Below are positions 1-6,768 of a stretch of DNA of 64,000 nt, in pieces. This stretch comes from Rothia sp. SD9660Na (GTDB taxonomy: Bacteria > Actinomycetota > Actinomycetes > Actinomycetales > Micrococcaceae). The DNA is taken from assembly GCF_030064065.1 (NCBI RefSeq), contig NZ_CP125946.1, positions 2,294,001-2,358,000 of the forward strand, given 5' to 3'. Numbering within the stretch: the first letter of the stretch is position 1; every line of letters starts with the position of its first letter. The position numbers were made by a program, and so were the translations under genes. Under the pieces are notes generated by a model. The model saw only the letters and a program-made list of their open reading frames with translations. It was not told the DNA's origin and did not search any database.

Positions 1-207
1 CATTTCAGGGTCAAAAACCTCTTCTACTGTCCTCCCCAAAACCCGGCAAATTGCTAAGGCAAGATGTACAGATGGGGAGTAGTTACCCTTCTCAATATTT
101 GCGATTGTTTGCCTTGAAACACCAACGCGGGACGCAAGGTCCGCCTGCGAGATTTCTTGCCATCGCCTAAATTTCCGAACCATATTGGTTGCGGTTTCTG
201 TTGTCAT
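1..207 (-). CDS. XRE-family HTH transcriptional regulator (partial, 3' end cut by window)
   Basis: A DNA-binding regulator of the small Cro/C1 type. The 69 visible codons start at an ATG at 207-205 and read MTTETATNMVRKFRRWQE, followed by a classic helix-turn-helix (QADLASRVGVSRQTIANIEK, about residues 20-39) and an amphipathic helix ending in VEEVFDPEM at the window edge. Proteins of this type are usually 65-75 aa, so little is missing. A GGAG lies 8 nt upstream of the ATG. The leader is A+T-rich with a TATACA-like hexamer around 242. The A+T-rich composition differs from genes to the right and could mark acquired DNA. The target genes are unknown; partners may lie left of the window. Confidence 0.8.
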   Translation of the reverse strand, partial: MTTETATNMVRKFRRWQEISQADLASRVGVSRQTIANIEKGNYSPSVHLALAICRVLGRTVEEVFDPEM

Positions 208-331
208 ATGTGAACTCCAACGTGTCAACCTGGGTTAAGTGTATACTATTTTTTACATAAAGGAATGAAAAATTTTCATTTGGGAAAGAAAATTTCTCTT
301 CTGCTTGTAGACATCGCTCATAACTTAATTA

Positions 332-361
332 CTGACAAGGTACGGCTACTCTGCCTAGGAT
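332..361 (+). promoter_or_regulatory. candidate sigma70-type promoter for the ABM-domain gene
   Basis: CTGACA (332-337) and TAGGAT (356-361) are separated by 18 nt, with the start codon 34 nt further on at 396. The match to TTGACA/TATAAT is moderate and was judged by eye. Confidence 0.4.
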
Positions 362-395
362 GAAGTTGAGAAGTAAGTACACATTGGGAGAAAAC

Positions 396-713
396 ATGAT
401 TTTCATTGTTGTGAAGTACCAGGTTAAGGACGGCGACCGCGAGGGCTTTTTGGCCGCTACCCGCGAGTTCACCGAGGCTACCCGCGCTGAGCCGGGCAAC
501 AAGTGGTTTGAGTGGTCGCTGAGTGTTGAGGACCCCAACGAGGTTGTTCTGATTGAGGCTTTTGAGGACGACGCTGCGGCAGCTCACGTAGAGTCAGACC
601 ACTTTGCCAAGGGGCTGGAGGCTATGAAGCCCTGGCTAACCGAGACCCCCAAGATTATTTCACGCACGATCGACGGCAACGACTGGGAGGAAATGGGAGA
701 GCTGAAAATTTAG
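396..713 (+). CDS. antibiotic biosynthesis monooxygenase (ABM) domain protein, putative quinol monooxygenase
   Basis: A 105-aa single-domain ferredoxin-like protein of the ABM/YgiN type. The strand order MIFIVVKYQVKDG, FLAATREFTEATRAEPG, WSLSVEDPNEVVLIEAFED and AAHVESDHFAKGLE is the usual ABM pattern, and HVESDHF matches the conserved HxxSxHF-like segment. Members act as small cofactor-free oxygenases or quinol oxidases, or have unknown roles; the substrate cannot be read from sequence. I chose the start at 396 because GGGAG sits 5 nt upstream; an in-frame ATG at 360 lacks a ribosome site and would overlap the candidate -10. The gene appears monocistronic and ends before a strong hairpin. Confidence 0.75.
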   Translation: MIFIVVKYQVKDGDREGFLAATREFTEATRAEPGNKWFEWSLSVEDPNEVVLIEAFEDDAAAAHVESDHFAKGLEAMKPWLTETPKIISRTIDGNDWEEMGELKI

Positions 714-735
714 ATTTCGTAGCTTTCCCCGCACC

Positions 736-780
736 AGGACGCCGGTGGGTAGGTTGCTGCCTGCCGGCGTCCTTGTTTTT
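736..780 (+). terminator. intrinsic terminator built from an inverted pair of the GGACGCCGG word
   Basis: Arms AGGACGCCGG (736-745) and CCGGCGTCCT (764-773) form a perfect 10-bp stem with an 18-nt loop, followed by TGTTTTT. It terminates the ABM gene. Confidence 0.8.
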
Positions 781-899
781 GCTCCCGGCCTTGTGCCCGG
801 GGTGTTGGGCGGGGGTTATCTCTTAACCGATTGACTAGAATGGGTGTAGAGGTCGCCGTGGGGCGTCCTGATTTTTACTGCCTACGACCGGGGAGCCAT

Positions 900-1721
900 A
901 TGACTTTGCCGAACGCCGCCCAGGCCCACCACGACGAGCATCTTGACGCCGACCATACCTCGGTTTCGCTTGCTGTTTCTACCGTGATTTTGGCTCTGCG
1001 ACGTAAGGAGAGCGAGTCTCACCATTCGCTGTGGCTGCCGCTGGTGCGTCGCTTGCGTGAGCCCTATAAGGGCCAGTGGGCTCTGCCGGGTGGCCCGCTG
1101 CAGCCCGATATGTCTCTTGAGGAGGCGGCTGGTTATACCCTTCAGCGGGCGACCGGCCTGGTGCCGGGGTATCTTGAGCAGCTCTATGCTTTTGGCGATG
1201 TGCACCGCACCCCGGATTACAAGATTATGCGTGAGGGTGGCTCTCTGCCTGTTCCTGCTGAGGAAGATCGGCATGAGCGTGTGGTGTCGGTGATTTATTG
1301 GGCATCGATCCCCCAGACCGAGGTGAACCGAACCCGGGTGCACGAGAATATCCGCTGGTTCCCGATTGACGAGCTCCCTATCCTGGCCTTTGACCACAAC
1401 GAGATTGTTGAGTATGCCCTCTACCGTCTGCAGAATAAGGTGGAGTACTCCCGTATCGCTCACTCCTTCTTGGGTGAGGAGTTTACGCTCGCCCAGCTGC
1501 GTGAGGTCTATGAGGCGATTTTAGGTCGGGCGCTTGACCCGGCGAACTTCCGCCGTCAGATTGCGGCGTCCAAGTCTATTATTGATACAGGTAAGCGTGT
1601 TGAGGGTACCCGTCACCGCCCGCCGCGCCTTTACCGCTACAACCACTCGCGCGCCTTTGCGGACCAGGGCCCTCTGGGTATGTACCGCGAGGCCGCCTAT
1701 CATGCCGAACAGGGGAAATAA
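900..1721 (+). CDS. Nudix-domain transcriptional regulator, NrtR-like (Nudix + C-terminal winged helix)
   Basis: The N-terminal half is a Nudix fold and the C-terminal ~100 residues (from about SFLGEEFTLAQLREVYEAIL) resemble the winged helix of NrtR regulators, which sense ADP-ribose and control NAD metabolism genes. In the Nudix box (about residues 64-87) the sequence GGPLQPDMSLEEAAGY runs into TLQRATGL, so the REUxEE catalytic acids are replaced. This degeneracy fits a sensor better than a hydrolase. The start at 900 has GGGAG 5 nt upstream and gives 273 aa; the in-frame ATG at 831 has no ribosome site. The lipoprotein gene follows 5 nt downstream. No NAD genes are next to it, so the regulon is inferred only from the family. 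Confidence 0.75.
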   Translation: MTLPNAAQAHHDEHLDADHTSVSLAVSTVILALRRKESESHHSLWLPLVRRLREPYKGQWALPGGPLQPDMSLEEAAGYTLQRATGLVPGYLEQLYAFGDVHRTPDYKIMREGGSLPVPAEEDRHERVVSVIYWASIPQTEVNRTRVHENIRWFPIDELPILAFDHNEIVEYALYRLQNKVEYSRIAHSFLGEEFTLAQLREVYEAILGRALDPANFRRQIAASKSIIDTGKRVEGTRHRPPRLYRYNHSRAFADQGPLGMYREAAYHAEQGK

Positions 1722-1726
1722 AATTT

Positions 1727-2581
1727 ATGAAGCGTCTAGCGCCCTTAGTAGCAGTCACTGTGCTCGCTTTATCTGCATGCGGCTCATCCACAGAAGCAAC
1801 CCCTGAAGCGAACCCCACCATTACATACACCGATGGCATGACCGCCACTGTAGTTTCCGTGGAGTCCGCTAACACATTTACCGCCAATATCGATGGAGCT
1901 GAGAAAGAAGTTCGGTTAATCAACACCGCGGCTCCTTCGAGCAATGGCATTGCTTTATCAAGCACTTGTCTCATCGATGAGTCCAAGGCTCTTCTTGCGG
2001 AGAAGCTGCCCGAGGGTGGCCAGGTGACTCTGAATTTTGATGAGTCCCAGCGCGGGGCGACCGGCTATGTTGAGGCTGCGGTGTATGCGGGTGATGCTTT
2101 TATCAACCGGGATATGGCGCGGGCCGGCATGGTTGCCACCACGTTTACTACCAGCGCAGATGAGTTCTACGGCGAGATTTCTCAGGCCCAGCAGGACGCC
2201 GCCAACGAGGGTATAGGCCTATACTCCAGGGATATCGAGTGCACGATTCCCGCTCAGATTCAAGCACAAAAAACAGCTGTAGAAGATGCTAAAAGCTGGG
2301 AAGTAGACACGTCAGCCGAAGCACCGGTAGAACAGAGCCAACGTGAAGCTGAACGCCAGACCATCTACCAAAATGCCTCTGAGCTCTATAGAAGCTTAGA
2401 AGACCAGACTAAAGCCCCTGCTCAATGGGTGGGGTCAATTGTGACCCTAGATGCTGTAAACACACAGCTGAATGAACTCCGCTCGCTCCTGGGTGATGAT
2501 TTCTACCCTGAAACCGGTACCAGCGTGAACCAGCAGAAGAAGGCTGAGGCAGAGGCTATTCCGGTACGCCCGGGTTCCTAG
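1727..2581 (+). CDS. SNase-like (thermonuclease-fold) lipoprotein with degenerate active site
   Basis: A 284-aa exported lipoprotein with signal peptide MKRLAPLVAVTVLALSACGS and lipobox LSAC at residues 15-18. Residues ~35-165 follow the staphylococcal-nuclease OB fold: ATVVSVESANTFTA, VRLINTAAPSS, CLIDESKALLAEKLPEGG, GYVEAAVYAGDAFINRDM and NEGIGLYS. The Arg of the VRLIG strand is kept, but the IDTPE motif is AAPSS and the second catalytic Arg (normally in YGR) reads RGA, so nuclease activity is doubtful. The C-terminal ~100 residues are charged, with no recognised domain. The gene follows the Nudix gene by 5 nt and probably shares its transcript. Binding DNA or another surface ligand is possible; function unknown. 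Confidence 0.7.
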   Translation: MKRLAPLVAVTVLALSACGSSTEATPEANPTITYTDGMTATVVSVESANTFTANIDGAEKEVRLINTAAPSSNGIALSSTCLIDESKALLAEKLPEGGQVTLNFDESQRGATGYVEAAVYAGDAFINRDMARAGMVATTFTTSADEFYGEISQAQQDAANEGIGLYSRDIECTIPAQIQAQKTAVEDAKSWEVDTSAEAPVEQSQREAERQTIYQNASELYRSLEDQTKAPAQWVGSIVTLDAVNTQLNELRSLLGDDFYPETGTSVNQQKKAEAEAIPVRPGS

Positions 2582-2931
2582 ACAACGGTTGAACGTAGCG
2601 GACGCCGCCCCTCACCTCCGTGCCTGTAGGCAGGAGGGCGAGGGGCGGCGTCCTTTTCTGCTTTTTCGCGTTCTAGTCTTTCTCGTTCGGCTTCGGGGGC
2701 CAGGCAGCACATGTTCTCATTCTCGTGTTTACCCTGCGGGGTGACGAGACCAAGTAGGTCCACGGTGATGGTGGTGCCATCGCGCTCCATGCTGAGAGTG
2801 CCGGCGTCGATTACGCGCAGGACGCGGGCTACCGGAGTTTCATCTGTCGCGCTGGGCGTGGCGGTACTGACCGGTTCGGCGTCACTGCCGAAGAGGCCGC
2901 AGAAAGCCGGGTGCCAGCGCCCTTCTCTCAT
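2578..2931 (-). pseudogene. remnant of a second SNase-like protein
   Basis: Read on the minus strand, ARVLRVIDAGTLSMERDG followed by TVDLLGLVTPQGKHENEN and CCLAPEAERERLER matches the first half of an SNase-like domain (compare VVDGDT, VRLIGIDTP and C-x-PEA in thermonuclease lipoproteins). The second half of the fold and any signal peptide are absent. The apparent N-terminus is encoded by the sodA terminator stem and the C-terminus by the terminator at 2600-2657, and no ribosome site is seen. This suggests a fragment trapped between two terminators rather than an intact gene, though a short expressed protein cannot be excluded. It runs convergent to, and overlaps by 4 nt, the intact SNase-like lipoprotein gene. 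Confidence 0.4.
2600..2657 (+). terminator. intrinsic terminator with paired GGACGCC/GGCGTCC arms
   Basis: A perfect 14-bp stem GGACGCCGCCCCTC (2600-2613) / GAGGGGCGGCGTCC (2640-2653), followed by TTTT and a later T-run. It closes the Nudix-lipoprotein unit and repeats the design seen at 736-780. Confidence 0.8.
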
Positions 2932-2957
2932 CGGAGCGGACGCCGGCACCCGGCTTT
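2903..2957 (-). terminator. sodA terminator with the GGACGCCGG word in its loop
   Basis: A perfect 13-bp stem AAAGCCGGGTGCC (2903-2915) / GGCACCCGGCTTT (2945-2957) lies 26 nt beyond the sodA stop codon. The loop carries GGACGCCGG at 2938-2946. Confidence 0.7.
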
Positions 2958-2983
2958 ATTTCTACGCGCGGGGTGCGAGGGGT

Positions 2984-3616
2984 TTAGGCTTCAGGAATGA
3001 TGAGGCCCTTGGTCTGGGAAACAGCGCGGTCGAATCGGGCTGCGACGTCTTCCCAGTTAACGATGTTCCAGAAGGCCTTGACGTAGTCGCCCTTGACGTT
3101 CTGGTAGTCGAGGTAGAAGGCGTGCTCCCACATGTCCAGCTGCAGGACGGGAATCAGGGCGACGGAGATGTTGCCCTGCTGATCGTAGAGCTGCTCGATG
3201 ACGAGGCGCTTTCCAACGGTATCCCAGGCCAGGATGGCCCAGCCGGAGCCCTGGATGGTGAGGGCTACATTCTCGAAGTGGGCGCGGAAGCCGTCGAAGG
3301 AGCCGAAGTCGTTATCGATTGCTGCTGCCAGTTCACCGACGGGCTTGTCGCCACCCTCGGGTGAGAGGTTCTTCCAGAAGATGGAGTGGTTGGTGTGGCC
3401 GCCCAGGTTGAAGGCCAGGTCCTTGGAGAGCTTGCCGATGTTGGCGAAGTCGCCCTTTTCGCGGGCTTCTTCCATCTTTTCAAGAGCGGTGTTGGCGCCG
3501 CCGACGTAGGTTGCGTGGTGCTTGGAGTGGTGCAGCTCCATGATGCGAGCTGAGATGTGGGGCTCGAGGGCTGCGTAGTCGTAGTCGAGTTCAGGCAGAA
3601 CGTACTTTTCTGACAT
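2984..3616 (-). CDS. sodA: superoxide dismutase, Mn/Fe family
   Basis: A 210-aa cytoplasmic dismutase converting superoxide to H2O2 and O2. It shows the family signatures: [17 protein letters not shown] at the N-terminus, [13 protein letters not shown] with the first metal histidine, [15 protein letters not shown] with the second, and [16 protein letters not shown] with the DxWEHA metal Asp and His near the C-terminus. [12 protein letters not shown] is the usual central motif. Length is typical for bacterial SodA/SodB; the metal preference is not certain from sequence. AAAGGAATAACC precedes the ATG. It is monocistronic, ended by the hairpin at 2903-2957, and its upstream side faces the DnaA-box region. 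Confidence 0.95.
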   Translation of the reverse strand: MSEKYVLPELDYDYAALEPHISARIMELHHSKHHATYVGGANTALEKMEEAREKGDFANIGKLSKDLAFNLGGHTNHSIFWKNLSPEGGDKPVGELAAAIDNDFGSFDGFRAHFENVALTIQGSGWAILAWDTVGKRLVIEQLYDQQGNISVALIPVLQLDMWEHAFYLDYQNVKGDYVKAFWNIVNWEDVAARFDRAVSQTKGLIIPEA

Positions 3617-3771
3617 GGTTATTCCTTTCGTTGAAGGCCCTTCTTTGGGTCTTTCTGGGTTTAACTCTACACACTGGGGAGCACGGGGTCACGGGAGGTT
3701 ACTTGATAAGTCCCCTTGTTTAGCCCTGGGCAAAACGGTCTGAAACGGGGCAGGCGGACGCCGGCGGCGGG

Positions 3772-4221
3772 TTTTCCACAGTTTTCCACTTAAGGGACGG
3801 GAAGGTTATCCACAGATGGGGATAAAGCTGGGGATATTCGAATTACGCGGGTGGGAGTTTCGAAGATGTTCGAGGGAATGCTCGGTAGAATGGGGTAATT
3901 CGGGGGTTAGTCTTTCGAAAATACACCGGTGTTGTTCGAAAATCACATCAGTGTCACTTATCCACGGGTGTGGATAAAACCTGTGGAGAACCTGTTTCTA
4001 AGGCCTAAAACTGCGAGTTTTAAGGGCTTTCTACTGCCCTTACCCACAGGGCTGGTGGTTTTTCCACCTTTTAAGTGGATATTGTTCACAGGCTTATCCA
4101 CAGGTGGGGATAAAAAGTGAAAAAGCGTCCAAAGTTGCCCCAAAACCCCCTGTAACCAGCCTTAAATCAGCACGCCTGCTGGCTGCGTCCGCTTTTTGCT
4201 GGGGATAAAACCTGTGGATAA
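3772..4221. other. cluster of DnaA boxes (candidate DnaA-titration locus or origin-like element)
   Basis: Four perfect 9-mers occur in about 415 bp: TTATCCACA at 3806-3814 and 4094-4102, and its complement TGTGGATAA at 3969-3977 and 4213-4221. One-mismatch copies are at 3772 (TTTTCCACA), 3817 (TGGGGATAA), 3958 (TTATCCACG), 3982 (TGTGGAGAA), 4040 (TTACCCACA), 4105 and 4200 (TGGGGATAA). Forward and reverse boxes pair closely at 3806/3817, 3958/3969, 4094/4105 and 4200/4213. No credible gene lies between sodA and marR (3617-4306). Repeated TTCGAA motifs lie between boxes at 3837-3940. This density is typical of oriC or of DnaA-reservoir loci. No dnaA or dnaN is in the window. Confidence 0.75.
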
Positions 4222-4224
4222 AAA

Positions 4225-4261
4225 GACCTCCGCCCCTTGATCTAGGTAAGGGGCGGAGGTC
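4225..4261 (-). terminator. terminator of the marR gene
   Basis: A perfect 14-bp stem GACCTCCGCCCCTT (4225-4238) / AAGGGGCGGAGGTC (4248-4261). Read on the minus strand it is followed by TTTTTATCC. It directly abuts the last DnaA box. Confidence 0.8.
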
Positions 4262-4306
4262 CAGGAGTCTTTGACATCAAACAGGGCAGGGTGCCCCGCA
4301 GGTGAC

Positions 4307-4831
4307 CTATTCTTCGTCGAAGAGTTCAACGTTGCGAACATTGATAATTTCGCTGGGTTTATCTCCCAAGACAGACTCGCCAATCTTGGCCAGGGACTTC
4401 ACCTGGCGGGCGTTGAGCTGGTCAAAGATAATACGGCGGACGGCTTCAACGTGGCCGGGAGCAGCCTCCTGCACCTTGGCTAGACCACCGGGCAGCAGGT
4501 GGCAGATAGAGACGCGGCGGTCCTTGGCCCAGATACGGCGTTCCACAAAGTTGTTTTTCTCCAGGCGGGTTACCACGCGTGAGAGGCGGGGCAGCAGGGT
4601 GTTGGTCCGGCGGGCCAGATCGGTCATGGTGAGCTTATGCTGGGGGGACTCCGAGAGCATAGCGAGCACCATGTACTCAACGAAGCTAAGACCAGAGTCC
4701 TTCTGTAGCTGACTCTCGAGTTGGCCGGGCAGGTTGAACATGATGGATGAGATGAAGAGCCAGCCTTCGCGCTCTTCTTCAGTCAGCCATCGGGCGGTAT
4801 CGGTGGCGGCTGCGGGGATTTCTTCGCTCAT
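4307..4831 (-). CDS. MarR-family transcriptional regulator
   Basis: A 174-aa winged-helix regulator. LSFVEYMVLAMLSESPQHKL, MTDLARRTNTLLPRLSRVVT and LEKNNFVERRIWAKDRRVS give the alpha-alpha-wing order of MarR proteins, with the DRR wing motif near residue 105. Helical N- and C-terminal segments should form the dimer interface. AGAGGAACC precedes the ATG. The gene stands alone. A perfect CTTTCGAAAG palindrome 60 bp upstream is a candidate operator, and similar TTTCGAA motifs occur in the DnaA-box region on its other side. The ligand and regulon cannot be read from sequence; the divergent nhaA gene is a possible target only by position. Confidence 0.85.
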   Translation of the reverse strand: MSEEIPAAATDTARWLTEEEREGWLFISSIMFNLPGQLESQLQKDSGLSFVEYMVLAMLSESPQHKLTMTDLARRTNTLLPRLSRVVTRLEKNNFVERRIWAKDRRVSICHLLPGGLAKVQEAAPGHVEAVRRIIFDQLNARQVKSLAKIGESVLGDKPSEIINVRNVELFDEE

Positions 4832-4890
4832 GGTTCCTCTGGTCGGTGCAATGGGGAGGATTGGTGGTTGTCTACACCTAGTTTAAGTTT

Positions 4891-4900
4891 CTTTCGAAAG
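4891..4900. promoter_or_regulatory. CTTTCGAAAG palindrome upstream of marR
   Basis: A perfect 10-bp palindrome 60 bp upstream of the marR start. The core TTTCGAA recurs at about 3858 and 3913, on the other side of marR. It is a candidate autoregulatory site, by inference. Confidence 0.3.
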
Positions 4901-4909
4901 GGTTTCTGC

Positions 4910-5247
4910 TTCTGGTGCAGCCATGTTGGCGCGTTTTGCGAAACATATCGATTATTTAGGGTTAGTTTTTGCTTCTGGCTACCGAGAGATGCCCCTCAAA
5001 CCCCTTCTTTGCTAGCATGACTCGCTGCCAAAACTTGCTCTCAGCCCCTAAATTTCCCCTAGCATCCCCTTTATTTGATAAGCTAGGTTACTAAGGTGTG
5101 CCGGGAAGACTGGTCGGCCCGCCCAACTCACCACCTCCCCACCTGAAGGTAGGCACCCGCGGCGCTACAGGCGTCCGCCCCGCCCCCCTTCAGAAGCGGC
5201 CAGTGAGTAGGCGGTTTATCGTTACTCATCGACCTCAAAGAGCGTTT
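4910..5247. other. non-coding leader/intergenic region upstream of the first nhaA
   Basis: No credible gene. The left half is A+T-richer; the right half (5098-5230) is G+C-rich and could fold, but I could not assign it to a known riboswitch class. An upstream in-frame extension of nhaA exists here but has no ribosome site or recognisable protein character. It probably holds the nhaA promoter and a ~100-150 nt leader. Confidence 0.4.
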
Positions 5248-6597
5248 ATGTCATCAGAAAACACCGTCCTGTCGCGCGGCTCCTACAAGGAATCGCAGCG
5301 CATTTCAGAGATTCTTTCGAAGGAATCCACCGGCGGCATCATCCTGCTGGTTGCCACCGTCCTCGCCCTCATCTTTGCTAACTCAGCGGCCGCCGAGCAC
5401 TACTTCGGCCTGCGTGATACCTACCTGGGCGCAGACTTCTGGGGTCTGCACCTCAAGCTCTCCATCGGCCACTGGGCAGCGGACGGCCTGCTAGCGGTCT
5501 TCTTCTTCCTGGTCGGTCTAGAACTCAAAAAAGAATTCGTCGAGGGCGACCTGCGCAACCCCGGCAAGGCCCTGGTGCCCATCGTGGCAGCGGCAGGCGG
5601 CGTTGCCCTGCCCGCTATCATCTACGTACTGGTCAACCTCAACAGCAGCTCCGAGGCACTGGGTGGATGGGCTATTCCCGCGGCGACCGACATCGCTTTC
5701 GCTGTGGCCGTCCTCGCCGTCATTGGCTCCCACCTGCCCTCTGCCCTGCGCACCTTCCTGCTGACCCTGGCCGTGGTCGATGACCTCATCGCTATCACCA
5801 TCATCGCCCTCTTCTACACCTCTGACCTACAGATCGGCTACCTGGCGCTCTCGATTATCCCGATTGCCCTCTACGCCCTGGTAGCGCGCAAGGGTGAGAA
5901 GCTCTTCCACCTCTCGCCCGCCGCGTCCTGGTTCATCCTGCTACCCATCGGTTTTGTGGTCTGGGTACTCTTCCTGAACTCCGGTATTCATGCCACCATC
6001 GCCGGCGTCATCCTGGCCTTCATGATTCCCGTGCGCAAGAACAAGCGCACCGAAGCAGCGGACGCCCACCACGGCCTGGCCGAGGTTATGGAGCACCGTG
6101 TGCGCCCCTTCTCCGCCGGTTTCTGCGTCCCCGTCTTCGCCTTCTTCTCAGCAGGCGTCGCTATCGGCGGCTTCCAGGGCTTCGTGGATGCGGTCACCGA
6201 GCCGATTGCCTACGGCATTATTCTGGCCCTAATTTTCGGCAAGATGATCGGTATTACTGCTTCCACCTGGCTGGTTACCCGTCTGCGCCGGGCCAACCTC
6301 GACCCCGATATCGCCTGGATCGACGTTATCGGCGTGGCTACCCTGGCCGGTATCGGCTTCACCGTCTCCCTGTTGATCGCCGAGCTGTCCTTCGGCCTGG
6401 GCTCTGACTACAACGACGCCGCTAAGGTCGCGATTTTGACCGCTTCGGTTACCGCTGCTCTGCTGGGTGCCATCATCCTGTCGATCCGCAACAAGCACTA
6501 CAAGCAGGTTGCCCTCAAGGAGACCGTGGACGAGAACCAGGACGGCATCCCCGACGTCTTCACCGACAACACGGACGCACCCCGCCCCGGCGCCTAG
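5248..6597 (+). CDS. nhaA: Na+/H+ antiporter NhaA, copy 1
   Basis: A 449-aa polytopic inner-membrane antiporter that exchanges Na+ (or Li+) for H+. The ion-binding aspartates are visible: IPAATDIAFAVAVLA and LAVVDDLIAITII (the Asp-Asp pair of TM5). FFFLVGLELKKEFVEGDLRN is another family signature. The start MSSENTVLSRGSYKESQ at 5248 aligns with copy 2; the ribosome site (AAAGAG) is weak. It has a ~60-aa longer tail than the E. coli protein, ending with DENQDGIPDVFTDNTDAP, a DxNxDGxxD Ca2+-loop-like stretch shared with copy 2. The second nhaA follows after a hairpin pair, so the two may be separate transcripts. Confidence 0.95.
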   Translation: MSSENTVLSRGSYKESQRISEILSKESTGGIILLVATVLALIFANSAAAEHYFGLRDTYLGADFWGLHLKLSIGHWAADGLLAVFFFLVGLELKKEFVEGDLRNPGKALVPIVAAAGGVALPAIIYVLVNLNSSSEALGGWAIPAATDIAFAVAVLAVIGSHLPSALRTFLLTLAVVDDLIAITIIALFYTSDLQIGYLALSIIPIALYALVARKGEKLFHLSPAASWFILLPIGFVVWVLFLNSGIHATIAGVILAFMIPVRKNKRTEAADAHHGLAEVMEHRVRPFSAGFCVPVFAFFSAGVAIGGFQGFVDAVTEPIAYGIILALIFGKMIGITASTWLVTRLRRANLDPDIAWIDVIGVATLAGIGFTVSLLIAELSFGLGSDYNDAAKVAILTASVTAALLGAIILSIRNKHYKQVALKETVDENQDGIPDVFTDNTDAPRPGA

Positions 6598-6691
6598 CGT
6601 CCACCTGCCCCTCGGCATACCCCCGAGGGGACCTGTTTTCTTCAAAAGGACCGCATAATATGCGGTCCTTTTGAGGTTTTGCGGTCCCCTT
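6541..6691 (+). repeat. 151-bp near-identical tail of nhaA copy 1 (direct repeat A)
   Basis: The last ~19 codons, stop and terminator match 8116-8266 with about 5 differences in 151 bp, far closer than the rest of the two genes. The block contains a CCCCTCGG/CCGAGGGG hairpin (6608-6630) and a terminator with arms AAAAGGACCGCA and TGCGGTCCTTTT (6644-6672). Confidence 0.85.
6644..6672 (+). terminator. terminator after nhaA copy 1
   Basis: A near loop-less hairpin AAAAGGACCGCA / TGCGGTCCTTTT ending in a U-tract within the arm; it is likely bidirectional in effect. Confidence 0.7.
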
Positions 6692-6768
6692 GAGTGAGAT
6701 GAGGGGGCGGACGCCGGTGTGCAGTTCTGCATCTCAGATTCCGGCATTAGCTGGGCTTAAGGAGCATA

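Noticed and set aside
3929..4143. Short overlapping frames in the DnaA-box region
   Set aside because: They are created by the repeated boxes and have no ribosome sites or protein-like features.
5098..5230. Possible riboswitch (Na+/Li+-type) before nhaA
   Set aside because: The G+C-rich leader can fold, but I could not match it to any known class motif, so only a leader is noted.
5098..5247. 50-codon N-terminal extension of nhaA copy 1
   Set aside because: No ribosome site, Pro/Arg-rich non-protein character, and absent from the second copy; treated as leader.
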